Positions 1 through 11,221 are shown, numbered from the stretch's first letter. The stretch: 64,000 nucleotides of DNA from Burkholderia vietnamiensis LMG 10929 (GCF_000959445.1 NZ_CP009631.1:3224001-3288000), one strand, 5' to 3'. The notes: a model not told the origin generated them from the sequence alone. Made by a program: numbers and translations.

Positions 1-517
1 CGAGCAGCTGACGCATCTCGTCGTCGTCGAGCGACTTCAGCACGTACACCTGAGCGCGCGACAGCAGCGCCGAGTTGACCTCGAAGCTCGGATTCTCGGT
101 GGTCGCGCCGATGAAGGTCACGAGCCCCGACTCGACGAACGGCAGCAATGCATCCTGCTGCCCCTTGTTGAAGCGGTGGATTTCGTCGACGAACAGGATC
201 GTGTGGCGGCCGGTGCGATTCAGCGTGTCCTTCGCCTGCTCCATCGCCTCGCGGATATCCTTCACGCCGCCGAGCACCGCGGACAGCGCGATGAACTCGC
301 AGTCGAACGCGAGCGCGGTGAGGCGCGCGAGCGTCGTCTTGCCGACGCCCGGCGGCCCCCACAGAATCATCGAATGCGGCTTGCCGGATTCGAAGGCGAG
401 CCGCAGCGGCTTGCCTTCGCCCAAGAGATGCGTCTGGCCGATCACTTCGGCGAGCGTCTTCGGCCGCAGCGCCTCGGCGAGCGGCCGGCGCGGCTCGACT
501 TGAAACAGGTCGGACAT
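1..517 (-). CDS. rarA: Replication-associated recombination protein A (AAA ATPase), 3' part missing
   Basis: This is the N-terminal 172 residues of a RarA/MgsA-type AAA+ ATPase, a protein that acts at stalled replication forks and in recombination. The translation starts [20 protein letters not shown] and shows Walker [10 protein letters not shown] near residue 52, Walker B with DEIHRFNK near residue 103, and the sensor-1 stretch [12 protein letters not shown]. Family members are about 430-450 residues, so some 60 percent lies outside the window. The ATG at 517 is the natural start because it opens the conserved N-terminus. It is the third gene of a minus-strand ftsK-lolA-rarA run, an order familiar from Burkholderia. 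Family assignment is secure; the role is by homology. Confidence 0.95.
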   Translation of the reverse strand, partial: MSDLFQVEPRRPLAEALRPKTLAEVIGQTHLLGEGKPLRLAFESGKPHSMILWGPPGVGKTTLARLTALAFDCEFIALSAVLGGVKDIREAMEQAKDTLNRTGRHTILFVDEIHRFNKGQQDALLPFVESGLVTFIGATTENPSFEVNSALLSRAQVYVLKSLDDDEMRQLL

Positions 518-623
518 GAACCCTCGCTCCAGATCAAACGGTGGCGGCCGCGACGGCCGCCGGACCCGCCATTATGACAGCCGCACGACCCGGCGGCGGT
601 GCGCGCCGCCGCAAGCGCGGCGC

Positions 624-664
624 GCCAAAACAGCACGGGCCCGCCGTCGCCGGCAGGCCCGTGC
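624..664 (-). terminator. Stem-loop terminator between lolA and rarA
   Basis: On the minus strand a GC-rich hairpin (outer stem GCACGGGCC paired with GGCCCGTGC, 633-664) is followed by a TGTTTTGG stretch. It sits just after the lolA stop. The T-run is short and interrupted, so termination may be partial and rarA could still receive read-through from lolA. Confidence 0.5.
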
Positions 665-685
665 AGCGAAACGGCGCGATGCCGG

Positions 686-1375
686 TCAGCCGTTGATCAC
701 GTCCGCGCCCTTCGGCACGACGAACTTGAACGTATCGCTCTTCAGCGGCGGGTTCGTCTGGATGTTGGTGAACGTGAGCAGCGTCACGTTGCCGAACACG
801 TCGTGCAGCTCCATCGCGGCGAGCGTGCCGTTGCGAAAGCCGATGCCGATCCGCTGGAACTGCGTGTCCTGCGCCTTCGGCAGCATCTCGAGCCAGTCGA
901 TGCCGCCCTTCTCGCCCGCGTCGCGCAGCGTGTAGTTCTTGTCGAGATCGTTGCTGCCGAACAGGATCGCGGCCGGGCTCGCGCCCAGTGCGCCGTTCAG
1001 CTTGCGCTCGGTCACCTGGTTCAGGTCGCGGTCGTACACGTAGAGCTTGTCGCCGTCGGCCTGCAGCACCTGCTGATACGGCTTCTGATAAGTCCAAATG
1101 AATTTGCCCGGGCGCGCGAACACGAACGTGCCGCTCGAGTTGTCGTTCGGCTTCGGCGCGACCTGTGCGGCGCTCGCGCCCTTGGCCGGCGCCTTGACGA
1201 TCTGCTGCGTGAAATCGCCCCGCGCCGAGCGCACCTGCGACACGAAGGCCTTCAGTTGTTCGGTGCCGCCCGCGAACGCGTGCGTCGCCGCGAGCATCAG
1301 CGATGCGCCGGCGAGCGCCGCGCCAAGCCAGCGCCGCGTCGAACGAAGGGAAGGAACGAACGAATGTTGCTGCAT
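686..1375 (-). CDS. lolA: Outer-membrane lipoprotein carrier protein LolA
   Basis: This 229-residue periplasmic chaperone carries lipoproteins from LolCDE at the inner membrane to LolB at the outer membrane. A cleavable signal peptide is visible: basic start [15 protein letters not shown], then a hydrophobic stretch ending ATHAFA around residue 32. The mature part has the LolA pattern ([32 protein letters not shown], and [18 protein letters not shown] near the end). The frame is open for 24 codons upstream, but the ATG at 1375 places the signal peptide at the very N-terminus and is preferred. It lies 46 bases after ftsK and is probably co-transcribed with it. Confidence 0.95.
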   Translation of the reverse strand: MQQHSFVPSLRSTRRWLGAALAGASLMLAATHAFAGGTEQLKAFVSQVRSARGDFTQQIVKAPAKGASAAQVAPKPNDNSSGTFVFARPGKFIWTYQKPYQQVLQADGDKLYVYDRDLNQVTERKLNGALGASPAAILFGSNDLDKNYTLRDAGEKGGIDWLEMLPKAQDTQFQRIGIGFRNGTLAAMELHDVFGNVTLLTFTNIQTNPPLKSDTFKFVVPKGADVING

Positions 1376-1421
1376 GATCCGGTTTTCTCCGTGGGTGGCC
1401 GGCGCCTCGGGCGCCGCGGAC

Positions 1422-3731
1422 TCATTCCGCGTCGCGCGCCGGCACAAGAATTTCGCGGTTGCCGCTCGACGACATCGCCGACACGAGCCCCGACTGTTCC
1501 ATTTGTTCGAGCAGCCGCGCCGCGCGGTTATAGCCGATCCGCAGATGACGCTGCACGAGCGAGATCGACGCGCGGCGGTTCTTGATGACGATCTCGACCG
1601 CCTGGTCGTACAGCGGATCAGACTCGCCGCCGCCTTCGCCGGTTCCCGCGCCGGCCGAACCTTCGTCGCCGTCGACGGTGCCGCCTTCGAGCAGACCTTC
1701 GACGTAGTTCGGCTCGCCGTGCTCCTTGAGCTTCTCGACGACGCGATGCACCTCGTCGTCGGCGACGAACGCGCCGTGCACGCGCACCGGCAGCCCGCTG
1801 CCGGGCGGCAGGTACAGCATGTCGCCCATCCCGAGCAACGATTCGGCGCCCATCTGGTCGAGAATCGTGCGCGAGTCGATCTTCGACGACACCTGGAACG
1901 CGATGCGCGTCGGCACGTTCGCCTTGATCAGCCCGGTGATCACGTCGACCGACGGGCGCTGCGTCGCGAGGATCAGATGAATGCCGGCCGCGCGCGCCTT
2001 CTGCGCGATCCGCGCGATCAGCTCCTCGACCTTCTTACCGACGACCATCATCAGGTCAGCCAACTCGTCGATCACGACGACGATGTTCGGCAGCCGGCCG
2101 AGCGGTTCCGGTTCGTCCGGCGTCAGGCTGAACGGGTTCGGAATCTTCTCCTCGCGCTTGGCGGCCTCGTCGATCTTGTTGTTGTAGCCGGCCAGGTTGC
2201 GCACGCCGAGCTTGCTCATCAGCTTGTAGCGGCGCTCCATCTCCGCGACCGTCCAGTTCAGCGCGTGGCCGGCCTGGCGCATGTCGGTCACGACCGGACA
2301 CAGCAGATGCGGAATGCCTTCGTAGACGCTCATTTCGAGCATCTTCGGATCGATCAGGATCAGGCGCACCTGCTCGGCCGTCGCCTTGTACAGCAGCGAC
2401 AGGATCATCGCGTTGATCCCCACCGACTTGCCGGAGCCCGTCGTGCCGGCGACCAGCAGGTGCGGCATCTTCGCGAGATCGGCGCACACCGGCTTGCCGC
2501 CGATGTCCTTGCCGAGGCTCAGCGTCAGCGCCGACGACGCGGCCGCATAGACCTCGGAGCCGATGATCTCCGACAGATGGACCGTCTGACGGCGCTGGTT
2601 CGGCAGCTCGAGCGCCATGTAGTTCTTGCCGGGGATCGTCTCGACCACGCGGATCGACACGAGCGACAGCGAGCGCGCGAGGTCCTTCGCGAGATTCACG
2701 ATCTGGCTGCCCTTCACGCCGGTGGCCGGCTCGATCTCGTAGCGCGTGACGACCGGGCCCGGATAGGCGGCGACGACGCTCGCCTCGACGCCGAAGTCCT
2801 TCAGCTTCTTCTCGATCAGGCGCGACGTGAATTCGAGCGTGTCGGCGGAAATGGCTTCCTGCGCCCTCGGCGCGGGATCGAGCAGCGACACCGGCGGCAG
2901 CGTCGAATCGCCGGGCAGATCGGTGAACAGCGGCACCTGGCGCTCGCGCTCGACGCGCTCGGACTTCGCCGGCGTGACGACCGGCGGCACGATCGTCACG
3001 GGCTCGTGATCCTCGATCCGCACGCGCTCCTCCTCGACCTTGCCTTCGCGGCGCACGGCCGCGGCCTCGCCGAGCCGGCGGTCGCGCTCGGCCTCGCGGC
3101 GCAGCTTCGCGACGTTGACGGCGGACAGGATCGCCCCGCCGACGCGCTCGGCGACCGACAGCCACGAGAAGCGAAAATACAGCGACAGCCCGATCGCCAG
3201 CAGGACCAGCAGCAGCAGCGTGCCGCCGGTGAAGCCGAAAGCATGCGACATCGCGCCGGCCACCGCCTCGCCGATCACGCCGCCCGGCGCGCGCGGCAAC
3301 TGCACCTTCAGCGACCACATCCGCAACGCCTCGATGCCGTCGCACGCGAGCACGACGAGCACGAACGCGAAGATCTCGGTGAGCCAGCCGATCGGCCGCT
3401 CGGGCTCGTCGACGACGGCCTCGTGACGCGTGATGCGCCGGTAGTTGACCGCGATGCGCCGCCCGAGCGGCACGATCAGCCAGTAGGCCGACAGGCCGAA
3501 CAGCAGCAGGATGATGTCGGCCGTCCACGCGCCGACGCGCCCGGCCCAGTTCGAGATGTGATCGACCTGCGCGGCATGCGTCCAGCTCGGATCGCGCCGG
3601 CTGTAGCTCAGCAGGGCCATCACCAGAAAAGCGCAGAGCGCGACCTGGAGAATCCAGCGGATCTCCGTGAGGAGCTTCGACATCCGGTGCGGCAACGCCT
3701 GTGCCTGGGCGGAATAAGGAGCTTTTGCCAT
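1422..3731 (-). CDS. ftsK: DNA translocase FtsK
   Basis: This 769-residue septal DNA pump moves the chromosome termini through the closing septum and activates XerCD. The N-terminal ~190 residues hold several hydrophobic segments (for example [47 protein letters not shown]) that anchor it at the division site. A short charged linker follows, then the RecA-like motor with Walker [11 protein letters not shown] near residue 430 and Walker [13 protein letters not shown]. The C-terminus is the DNA-reading winged-helix gamma domain ([20 protein letters not shown]). It is shorter than E. coli FtsK because the long Pro/Gln linker is absent, as is usual in beta-proteobacteria. An in-frame ATG at residue 17 ([10 protein letters not shown]) is an alternative start. 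It is divergent from trxB. Confidence 0.95.
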   Translation of the reverse strand: MAKAPYSAQAQALPHRMSKLLTEIRWILQVALCAFLVMALLSYSRRDPSWTHAAQVDHISNWAGRVGAWTADIILLLFGLSAYWLIVPLGRRIAVNYRRITRHEAVVDEPERPIGWLTEIFAFVLVVLACDGIEALRMWSLKVQLPRAPGGVIGEAVAGAMSHAFGFTGGTLLLLVLLAIGLSLYFRFSWLSVAERVGGAILSAVNVAKLRREAERDRRLGEAAAVRREGKVEEERVRIEDHEPVTIVPPVVTPAKSERVERERQVPLFTDLPGDSTLPPVSLLDPAPRAQEAISADTLEFTSRLIEKKLKDFGVEASVVAAYPGPVVTRYEIEPATGVKGSQIVNLAKDLARSLSLVSIRVVETIPGKNYMALELPNQRRQTVHLSEIIGSEVYAAASSALTLSLGKDIGGKPVCADLAKMPHLLVAGTTGSGKSVGINAMILSLLYKATAEQVRLILIDPKMLEMSVYEGIPHLLCPVVTDMRQAGHALNWTVAEMERRYKLMSKLGVRNLAGYNNKIDEAAKREEKIPNPFSLTPDEPEPLGRLPNIVVVIDELADLMMVVGKKVEELIARIAQKARAAGIHLILATQRPSVDVITGLIKANVPTRIAFQVSSKIDSRTILDQMGAESLLGMGDMLYLPPGSGLPVRVHGAFVADDEVHRVVEKLKEHGEPNYVEGLLEGGTVDGDEGSAGAGTGEGGGESDPLYDQAVEIVIKNRRASISLVQRHLRIGYNRAARLLEQMEQSGLVSAMSSSGNREILVPARDAE

Positions 3732-5137
<1,406 letters not shown>

Positions 5138-5217
5138 GCGCGAGAAACGAGCCGCGGGCCCCGCGGCAGCACGGCGCTACAATGGCGTTCGCTGCCGCCG
5201 AGCGGGCTCGACCGAAC

Positions 5218-5247
5218 AACCGCTGCCGTCGCGCAGCGGTTTTTTTG
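5218..5247 (+). terminator. Rho-independent terminator after trxB
   Basis: A perfect 9-base stem AACCGCTGC/GCAGCGGTT with a 6-base loop is followed directly by seven T residues (5241-5247). It is a canonical intrinsic terminator for trxB and separates it from the Smr-domain gene. Confidence 0.92.
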
Positions 5248-5286
5248 TGCCCGCGCGCCCGAACGCGCCTGCCCCGTTATCGAATC

Positions 5287-6066
5287 ATGGCGAAGAACCA
5301 GCCCCACCCGAGCGATCCCGCGAAGCGGCAGCTCGCCGCCCGCCCCGTGACCCCCGCGCCCGCCGCGCCGCCGCCCGCGCTCGACGCCGCTGCCTTGCGC
5401 GGCCAGGGCCTCGCCGGCCTCGGCGCCTTGCGCAAGTCGCTGCAAGGCGAAGCCGAACGGCGCGAACGCACGCGCGTCGAAGCCGCGAAGGCCACGCGCC
5501 AGGCGGAGGCCGACGCAAACCTGTTCCGCAATGAAATCGGCGCGATCCGGCCGCTGAACGCGCCGCCGCGCGCGAGCGCCGGCCGCACGCCGCCCGATCC
5601 GGTGCCGAAGCAGACGCAGCGCGACGAGGAAGCGGTGCTGAACGCGACGCTGTCGGACGAATTCGATCCCGAAACGCTGCTCGACAGCGACGAATCGCTG
5701 TACTACCACCGCCCCGGCATCAGCCGCGACGTGGTGCGCAAGCTGCGCAGCGGCGCATGGATCGTGCAGGCGCAGCTCGACCTGCACGGGATGCGGCGCG
5801 ACGAGGCGCGCGACGCGCTCGCGGAATTCATCCGCGAAGCCGGCAAGAAGGGCTTGCGCTGCCTGCGCGTGATCCACGGCAAGGGGCTCGGCTCGATCGG
5901 CAAGGAGCCGGTGCTGAAGGGCAAGGTGCGCGCGTGGCTCGTGCAGAAGGAAGAAGTGATCGCGTTCTGCGAGGCGCGCGGCCACGACGGCGGCGCCGGC
6001 GCGGTGCTCGTGCTGCTGCAGCCGCCCGCGTCGCCGGCCGATCGGGGGCCGCGTGCCGCATCCTAG
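5287..6066 (+). CDS. Smr-domain protein (MutS2 C-terminal-like)
   Basis: This 259-residue cytoplasmic protein has a low-complexity Ala/Pro/Arg N-terminal half and a C-terminal Smr domain. The diagnostic signatures are LDLHGMRRDEARDALAEFI (about residues 163-181) and VIHGKGLGS with a following hydrophobic strand. Stand-alone Smr proteins are thought to nick or bind branched DNA, or cleave RNA; the substrate here is unknown. The frame is open back through trxB, but the ATG at 5287 gives MAKNQPHPSDPAKRQ, lies after the trxB terminator and fits family length. Its last 14 bases overlap the next gene, suggesting translational coupling. Confidence 0.85.
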   Translation: MAKNQPHPSDPAKRQLAARPVTPAPAAPPPALDAAALRGQGLAGLGALRKSLQGEAERRERTRVEAAKATRQAEADANLFRNEIGAIRPLNAPPRASAGRTPPDPVPKQTQRDEEAVLNATLSDEFDPETLLDSDESLYYHRPGISRDVVRKLRSGAWIVQAQLDLHGMRRDEARDALAEFIREAGKKGLRCLRVIHGKGLGSIGKEPVLKGKVRAWLVQKEEVIAFCEARGHDGGAGAVLVLLQPPASPADRGPRAAS

Positions 6067-6676
6067 GCTCACGCTCGCGATCTCGATCCTCGAGGCGATC
6101 GCGACGCTGGCGTTTGCGATCTCCGGCTTCATCGAGGCGCGCAAGAACCGCCTCGACTCGGTCGGCACGTTCGTCGTCGCGCTCGCCACCGCGTTCGGCG
6201 GCGGCACGCTGCGCGACATCCTGCTCGAACGCCGGCCGTTCTACTGGGTCGTGCACGACGACTACGTGATCGCGATCTTCGTGCTCGCGCTGTTCGCGCC
6301 GTTCGTGCTGCGGATGCTGTCGCGGCTGTCGGCCGAGCGCCTGCTGCTCGTCGCCGACGCGATCGGGCTCGGCATCTTCAGCATCTCCGGCACCGCGATC
6401 GCGCTCGACGCCGAGATGCCGCGCTTCATCGCGGTGATGATGGGCGTGATCACCGGCGTGGTCGGCGGCATCGTGCGCGACGTGCTGTGCAACGACATCC
6501 CGCTGATCCTGCGCGATTCACGGCCCTATGCGACCTGCGCGTTCGCCGGCTGCTGGTTCTATCTGCTGCTCGTATGGCTGCAGTACGACTCGGTGTACAG
6601 CGTGCTGCTCGCGACCGGCTTCATTCTCGTCGCGCGGCTGGCGACGTTCAAATTCGACGTGCGGCTGCCGCACTGA
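6053..6676 (+). CDS. TRIC-type (YicG/UPF0126) cation channel family membrane protein
   Basis: This 207-residue inner-membrane protein has about seven hydrophobic segments. The repeated signature of the bacterial TRIC/UPF0126 family is present twice: AFGGGTLRDILLERRPF in the first half and VVGGIVRDVLCNDIPLIL in the second, marking the internal duplication. Archaeal and bacterial homologues form trimeric K+-permeable channels; E. coli YicG has also been linked to glycine transport, so the substrate is open. It starts with GTG at 6053 inside the end of the Smr gene (14-base overlap). A terminator follows. Confidence 0.82.
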   Translation: MPHPRLTLAISILEAIATLAFAISGFIEARKNRLDSVGTFVVALATAFGGGTLRDILLERRPFYWVVHDDYVIAIFVLALFAPFVLRMLSRLSAERLLLVADAIGLGIFSISGTAIALDAEMPRFIAVMMGVITGVVGGIVRDVLCNDIPLILRDSRPYATCAFAGCWFYLLLVWLQYDSVYSVLLATGFILVARLATFKFDVRLPH

Positions 6677-6724
6677 CATCGTCGCGCCCCACCCTATGCC
6701 GTGCCGCGCCGGCGCCCGAAAACG

Positions 6725-6752
6725 AACGGGGCCGTCCATCGACGGCCCCGTT
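6725..6752. terminator. Bidirectional terminator between the TRIC gene and the gts operon
   Basis: A perfect 12-base stem AACGGGGCCGTC/GACGGCCCCGTT with a CATC loop lies between two convergent genes. T-rich tails exist on both sides (CCGTTTCATT on plus, CGTTTTCG on minus), so it can end both transcripts. Confidence 0.85.
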
Positions 6753-6786
6753 CCGTTTCATTCAGCGCATCAGCGCACGCGCTGCG

Positions 6787-7905
6787 TCACGCGATCCGCT
6801 CTTCCGACGCCGGATCGAACAGCACCGCCTTCGACACGTCGAACAGCAGCGACTGCGTCTGCCCCGGCTGCGGGTTCGCGGCCGGATGCACGCGGCTCAC
6901 GATCCGCTTGCCGTTCACCTGCGCGAACACGTGCGTGTCCGGGCCCGTCGGCTCGGTCACGTCGACGCGCACGTCGATCGGCTGCAGTTTCGACGCCTCG
7001 CCGTGATGGGCGTTGCGCGCGTCGGTGATGCGCTCCGGACGCAGCCCGAGGATCACCTCGCGGCCGACGTGGCCGTTCATGCGCTGCGCGTCGAACGGCA
7101 GGTGCAGCGCGCTGCGCGCGAGGCCCGTGTCGATCTCGAGCGCGACGCCGCTGCCCTGCTCGACGAGCTTGCCGTTGATGAAGTTCATCGGCGGCGCGCC
7201 GATGAAGCCCGCGACGAACAGGTTCGACGGCGAATCGTAGATGTCCTGCGGCGCGCCGAATTGCTGGACCACGCCGTCCTTCATCACCGCGATGCGGTCG
7301 CCGAGCGTCATCGCCTCGATCTGGTCGTGCGTCACGTAGACGATCGTCGTGCCGAGACGCTGGTGCAGCAGCTTGATTTCGGCGCGCATTTCGATGCGCA
7401 GCTTCGCGTCGAGGTTCGACAGCGGCTCGTCGAACAGGAACAGCGACGGATCGCGCGCGAGCGCGCGGCCCATCGCGACGCGCTGCCGCTGGCCGCCGGA
7501 CAGCTGGCCCGGCTTGCGGTCGAGCAGATGCTGGATCTGCAGCATCGCCGACACGCGCTCGACGATCTGCTGCTGCTCGCTCTTCGGCACCTTGCGGATG
7601 TTCAGGCCGAACGAGATGTTCTCGCGCACCGTCATCGACGGATACAGCGCGTACGACTGGAACACCATCGCGATGTCGCGATCCTTCGGCGACAGGTCGT
7701 TGACGACCTTGCCGTCGATGCAGATCTCGCCGCTCGTCACCGTCTCGAGGCCGGCGATCATGTTGAGCAGCGTCGACTTCCCGCAGCCCGACCCGCCGAC
7801 CAGGATCAGGAACTGTCCGTCCTCGATCTCGATGTCGACACCCTTCAGGACCGGCACCCCGTTCGGGTAGGTCTTGTACACGTCACGGATGGAAAGGCTT
7901 GCCAT
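6787..7905 (-). CDS. gtsD: Sugar ABC transporter ATP-binding protein (MalK/UgpC/GtsD type)
   Basis: This 372-residue ATPase subunit belongs to a CUT1-family carbohydrate importer. Walker A GGSGCGKST is at residues 37-45, the signature LSGGQRQR at 135-142, Walker B SLFLFDEPLS follows and the switch histidine is in VTHDQIEA. The extra ~130-residue C-terminal regulatory (TOBE/MalK) domain is present (LGLRPERITDA). It is the last gene of the minus-strand gtsABCD-like operon. Placement divergent from zwf, pgl and glk makes glucose (possibly also mannose) the likely substrate, as in pseudomonad GtsABCD; that is inferred from context. The start is the ATG at 7905. Confidence 0.9.
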   Translation of the reverse strand: MASLSIRDVYKTYPNGVPVLKGVDIEIEDGQFLILVGGSGCGKSTLLNMIAGLETVTSGEICIDGKVVNDLSPKDRDIAMVFQSYALYPSMTVRENISFGLNIRKVPKSEQQQIVERVSAMLQIQHLLDRKPGQLSGGQRQRVAMGRALARDPSLFLFDEPLSNLDAKLRIEMRAEIKLLHQRLGTTIVYVTHDQIEAMTLGDRIAVMKDGVVQQFGAPQDIYDSPSNLFVAGFIGAPPMNFINGKLVEQGSGVALEIDTGLARSALHLPFDAQRMNGHVGREVILGLRPERITDARNAHHGEASKLQPIDVRVDVTEPTGPDTHVFAQVNGKRIVSRVHPAANPQPGQTQSLLFDVSKAVLFDPASEERIA

Positions 7906-8015
7906 GCTGTGAATCCTCTGTCTCGTCTCGCGCGGCGCACACGGGCGCCGCGTCGGGTTCGTTTCGATGCGCCGCGCGCGCGGCGCGGCCGGTTCGTCGT
8001 ATCGGATGGAGCCGC

Positions 8016-8873
8016 TTACCCCTTCACCGCGCCCGCCGTCAGCCCGCGCACGAAGTAGCGGCCGGCGACCACGTAGACGAGCAGCGTCGGCAGCGCGGCG
8101 ATGATCGCGCCGGCCATGTCGACGTTGTATTCCTTCACGCCCGTCGACGTGTTGACGAGGTTGTTCAGCGCAACCGTGATCGGCATCGAGTCGACGCCGG
8201 AGAACACGATCCCGAACAGGAAGTCGTTCCAGATCTGCGTGAACTGCCAGATCAGGCAGACCATGAAGATCGGCAGCGACACGGGCATCAGGATCTTCGT
8301 GAAGATCGTGAAGAAGCCCGCGCCGTCGATGCGCGCGGCCTTCACGAGCTCGGCCGGCACGCTCACGTAGAAGTTGCGGAAGAACATCGTCGTGAATGCG
8401 ATCCCGTACACGACGTGCACGAACACCAGGCCCGGAATCGTGTTCGCGAGGCCGAGCATCCCCTGCAGGCGCGCCATCGGCAGCAGGATCACCTGGAACG
8501 GAATGAAGCAGCCGACCAGCATCATCGTGAACAGCGCGTCGGCGCCGCGAAAGCGCCAGTGCGTGAGCACGTAGCCGTTGAACGCGCCGATCAGCGACGA
8601 GATCAGCACGGCCGGGATCACCATCTGCAGCGAGTTCAGGAAGAACGGCTTCATGCCGTCGCAGCGCACGCCGGTGCACGCGCCGCTCCACGCCTTCACC
8701 CACGGATCGAAGGTCCAGTGCGACGGCGGCGTCAGCAGGTTGCCGGTGCGCAGCTGGTCGAGATCCTTGAACGAGGTCGACAGCATCACGTAGATCGGGA
8801 ACAGGAAATACAGCGCGAACAGGATCAGCGCCGCATAGATCACTGCCCGGCTGATCGTCATCTTAGGCTGCAT
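8016..8873 (-). CDS. gtsC: Sugar ABC transporter permease (MalG type)
   Basis: This 285-residue inner-membrane permease has six predicted helices, beginning with AVIYAALILFALYFLFPIYV. The EAA loop for contact with the ATPase reads ELVKAARIDGAGFFTIFTKI in the second half. It pairs with the MalF-type permease encoded just upstream, overlapping it by 11 bases, so the two are translationally coupled. By length and sequence it is a CUT1 MalG/GtsC protein. Glucose as substrate is inferred from the neighbouring zwf-pgl-glk genes. Confidence 0.9.
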   Translation of the reverse strand: MQPKMTISRAVIYAALILFALYFLFPIYVMLSTSFKDLDQLRTGNLLTPPSHWTFDPWVKAWSGACTGVRCDGMKPFFLNSLQMVIPAVLISSLIGAFNGYVLTHWRFRGADALFTMMLVGCFIPFQVILLPMARLQGMLGLANTIPGLVFVHVVYGIAFTTMFFRNFYVSVPAELVKAARIDGAGFFTIFTKILMPVSLPIFMVCLIWQFTQIWNDFLFGIVFSGVDSMPITVALNNLVNTSTGVKEYNVDMAGAIIAALPTLLVYVVAGRYFVRGLTAGAVKG

Positions 8874-9801
8874 TGCGGGTGCTCCTCGATTCCATATACA
8901 TCAGCGGCACCAGCACCGCGACCACGGTCGCGAGCATCATCACCGACGACGCCGCGCCGAGCCCGAGCTGGCCGCGGTTGAACGAAAACGTGTACATGAA
9001 CATGGCCGGCAGCGACGACGACGTGCCGGGGCCGCCCGCCGTCAGTGCGACGACCAGGTCGAAGGTCTTGATCGTGATGTGGCAGAGGATCAGCAGCACC
9101 GAGAAGAACACCGGGCGCATGCTCGGGATCACGATCTTGCGGTAGATGGTCGGCAGCGTCGCGCCGTCGACCTGCGCGGCCTTGAAGATCTCCGCGTCGA
9201 CGCCGCGCAGCCCCGCGAGGAACAGCGCCATCACGAAGCCGGTCGACTGCCAGACGGCCGCGATCACGATACAGAAGATGGCCTTGTCCGGATCGTCGAG
9301 CCAGCCGAACGAGAAGCTCGTCCAGCCCCAGTCGTGCATCACCTTCTCGAGGCCGAGGCCGGGGTTCAGGATCCACTGCCATGCGGTGCCGGTGACGATG
9401 AACGACAGCGCCATCGGATACAGGAAGATCGCGCGCAGCGCGCCTTCGTTGCGGATCCGCTGGTCGAGCAGGATCGCGAGGAACAGCCCGAGCCCGACGC
9501 AGAACGCGATGAACGGAATCCCGAACCAGCCGAGGTTGGCGGCGGAGGTCCACCACACGTCGTTCTGGAACAGGTCCGTATAGCGGCCGAAGCCGTCGAA
9601 TTCGTAGTTCGGCAACAGCCGCGAGTTGGTCAGCGACAGATAGCCGGTAATCAGAATGAAGCCGTAGATGAACACCACGGCGATCGCGAGGCTCGGCGCG
9701 AGCACGAGCTTCGGGATCCAGCGATCGGCGAAGGCCGACATCGGCGACGTGCGCCGTGCGACGGCAGCGCCGGATCCGTTTCCGCTAAGAGGGGCAGCCA
9801 C
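8863..9801 (-). CDS. gtsB: Sugar ABC transporter permease (MalF type)
   Basis: This 312-residue inner-membrane permease has a first helix LVLAPSLAIAVVFIYGFILI and an EAA loop EIFKAAQVDGATLPTIYRKI. I chose the GTG at 9801 because an AGGAG lies 9 bases in front of it; the frame stays open 19 codons further to an ATG at 9858, but that falls inside a hairpin and has no ribosome site. A second possible start is the ATG encoding MSAFADRW. It follows gtsA after an intercistronic terminator-like hairpin and overlaps gtsC. Confidence 0.88.
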   Translation of the reverse strand: MAAPLSGNGSGAAVARRTSPMSAFADRWIPKLVLAPSLAIAVVFIYGFILITGYLSLTNSRLLPNYEFDGFGRYTDLFQNDVWWTSAANLGWFGIPFIAFCVGLGLFLAILLDQRIRNEGALRAIFLYPMALSFIVTGTAWQWILNPGLGLEKVMHDWGWTSFSFGWLDDPDKAIFCIVIAAVWQSTGFVMALFLAGLRGVDAEIFKAAQVDGATLPTIYRKIVIPSMRPVFFSVLLILCHITIKTFDLVVALTAGGPGTSSSLPAMFMYTFSFNRGQLGLGAASSVMMLATVVAVLVPLMYMESRSTRNAA

Positions 9802-9856
9802 TTGATTCGACTCCTGGAACGAGGGCGGCGCAGGCCGGGCCGGCGCCGGGTACGGC

Positions 9857-9878
9857 ACGGGCTCGCGGGCGAGCCCGT
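9857..9878 (-). other. Perfect 10-base stem hairpin upstream of gtsB
   Basis: ACGGGCTCGC and GCGAGCCCGT form a perfect inverted repeat with a 2-base centre, between the gtsA terminator and the gtsB ribosome site. It may shape mRNA processing or protect a 5' or 3' end; it has no T-run of its own. Confidence 0.55.
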
Positions 9879-9891
9879 TTGCTGCACATGC

Positions 9892-9928
9892 AAAAACGCC
9901 CGGCCGACGATGCGTGCGCGGCCGGGCG
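9892..9928 (-). terminator. Intercistronic terminator between gtsA and gtsB
   Basis: On the minus strand the stem CGCCCGGCC/GGCCGGGCG is followed by five T residues, 12 bases after the gtsA stop codon. In an operon whose later genes lack another visible promoter, it would let only part of the transcripts continue and keep the binding protein in excess over the permeases. Confidence 0.75.
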
Positions 9929-9939
9929 CCCGTCGCGCG

Positions 9940-11187
9940 TTACTTGACCTTCGCGGCCTTCGCGAGCGCGGCGACCGCGCTCTTCGAATCCTGCTGCGAG
10001 TTCATGAACTTCGTCACGACGTCGGTGATCGCGCCGGCGGTCGCGTCGCCCTGGGCCATCCCGTGCGCGAGCGACGGCACGAACCCGCCCGACTTGATCG
10101 CGGTCTGCTCGTCGGCATACGACTTCTTCGCGCAGTCGTCGAACTTGTCCATCTTCACGCCGAGACGCACCGGCACCGAACCCTTCAGCAGGCTGAACTG
10201 CTCCTGGAACGCCGGCGTCATGATCGTCTTCGCGAGCGCGAGCTGGCCCGGCGTCGCGTTCTTCTCGCCCTTCTGCTGGAAGAACACGAACGAGTCGACG
10301 TTGAACGTGTAAGCGTTCGCGGTGCCCGGCACCGGCGCGCAGATGTAGTCCTTGCCCGCCTTCTTGCCGGCGTTCTCGAACTCGCCCTTCGCCCAGTCGC
10401 CCATGAACTGCATGCCGGCCTTGCCGTTGATCACCATCGCGGTCGCGAGGTTCCAGTCGCGGCCGTTGCGGCCGGTGTCGAAGTAGCCCTGGATCTTGCG
10501 CACCGTGTCGAACACCGACAGCATCTGCGGCGACGTCAGCGTGGCCTGGTCGAGATCGACCAGCGCCTTCTTGTAGAACGCCGGGCCCTGCGACAGCACG
10601 ACGTCTTCCCACAGCGTCAGGTCCTGCCACGGCTGGCCGCCCATCGCGACCGGCTGGATGCCCGCGGCCTTCAGCTTGTCGGCGACCGCGAAGAATTCAG
10701 GCCAGGTGGTCGGCACCTTCGCGCCGATCTTGTCGAGCGCGGCCTTGTTCACGTAGAGCCAGTTGACGCGGTGCACCGAGAACGGCGCGGCGACCGTGTG
10801 GCCCTTGTACTTGATGATCTTGTCGATTTCCGGCGGCAGGTTCTGCTTCCAGTCGGTGGCGGCGGAATCGATGTTGACGAGCACGCCCTGGTCGGCCCAG
10901 TCCTGGATCAGCGGGCCCTTGATCTGCGCGGCCGACGGTGCGTCGCCGCTGATCACCTTGGTCTTCAGCGCCGTCATGGCCGCCGCCCCCGCGCCGCCCG
11001 CGACCGCGAAGTCCTTCCACACGTAGCCCTGCTTCTGCAGGTCGTCCTTCAGCACGCCGACGGCCTTCGACTCGCCGCCCGAAGTCCACCAGTGCAGCAC
11101 CGTAACGTTCTCGGCCGCCTGCGCCGCCACGGCGCCAGCCATCAGACCCGCGGCGCAGAGCGCGCCCATGATCGAGCGAACTTTCAT
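9940..11187 (-). CDS. gtsA: Sugar ABC transporter periplasmic binding protein (glucose type)
   Basis: This 415-residue extracellular solute-binding protein of family 1 delivers sugar to the GtsBC permease. The signal peptide is residues 1 to about 24 (MKVRSIMGALCAAGLMAGAV, then AAQAA). The mature protein begins ENVTVLHWWTSGGESKAV, a start typical of the glucose/mannose-binding GtsA branch, and the body carries MQFMGDWAKGEF. The ATG at 11187 has a strong GGAGGAG ribosome site. It is first in the operon and divergent from zwf. Substrate is inferred from sequence type and from the adjacent glucose-oxidation genes. Confidence 0.9.
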   Translation of the reverse strand: MKVRSIMGALCAAGLMAGAVAAQAAENVTVLHWWTSGGESKAVGVLKDDLQKQGYVWKDFAVAGGAGAAAMTALKTKVISGDAPSAAQIKGPLIQDWADQGVLVNIDSAATDWKQNLPPEIDKIIKYKGHTVAAPFSVHRVNWLYVNKAALDKIGAKVPTTWPEFFAVADKLKAAGIQPVAMGGQPWQDLTLWEDVVLSQGPAFYKKALVDLDQATLTSPQMLSVFDTVRKIQGYFDTGRNGRDWNLATAMVINGKAGMQFMGDWAKGEFENAGKKAGKDYICAPVPGTANAYTFNVDSFVFFQQKGEKNATPGQLALAKTIMTPAFQEQFSLLKGSVPVRLGVKMDKFDDCAKKSYADEQTAIKSGGFVPSLAHGMAQGDATAGAITDVVTKFMNSQQDSKSAVAALAKAAKVK

Positions 11188-11221
11188 TACTTATCTCCTC
11201 CAGACTGAATCAACTCTTGAA

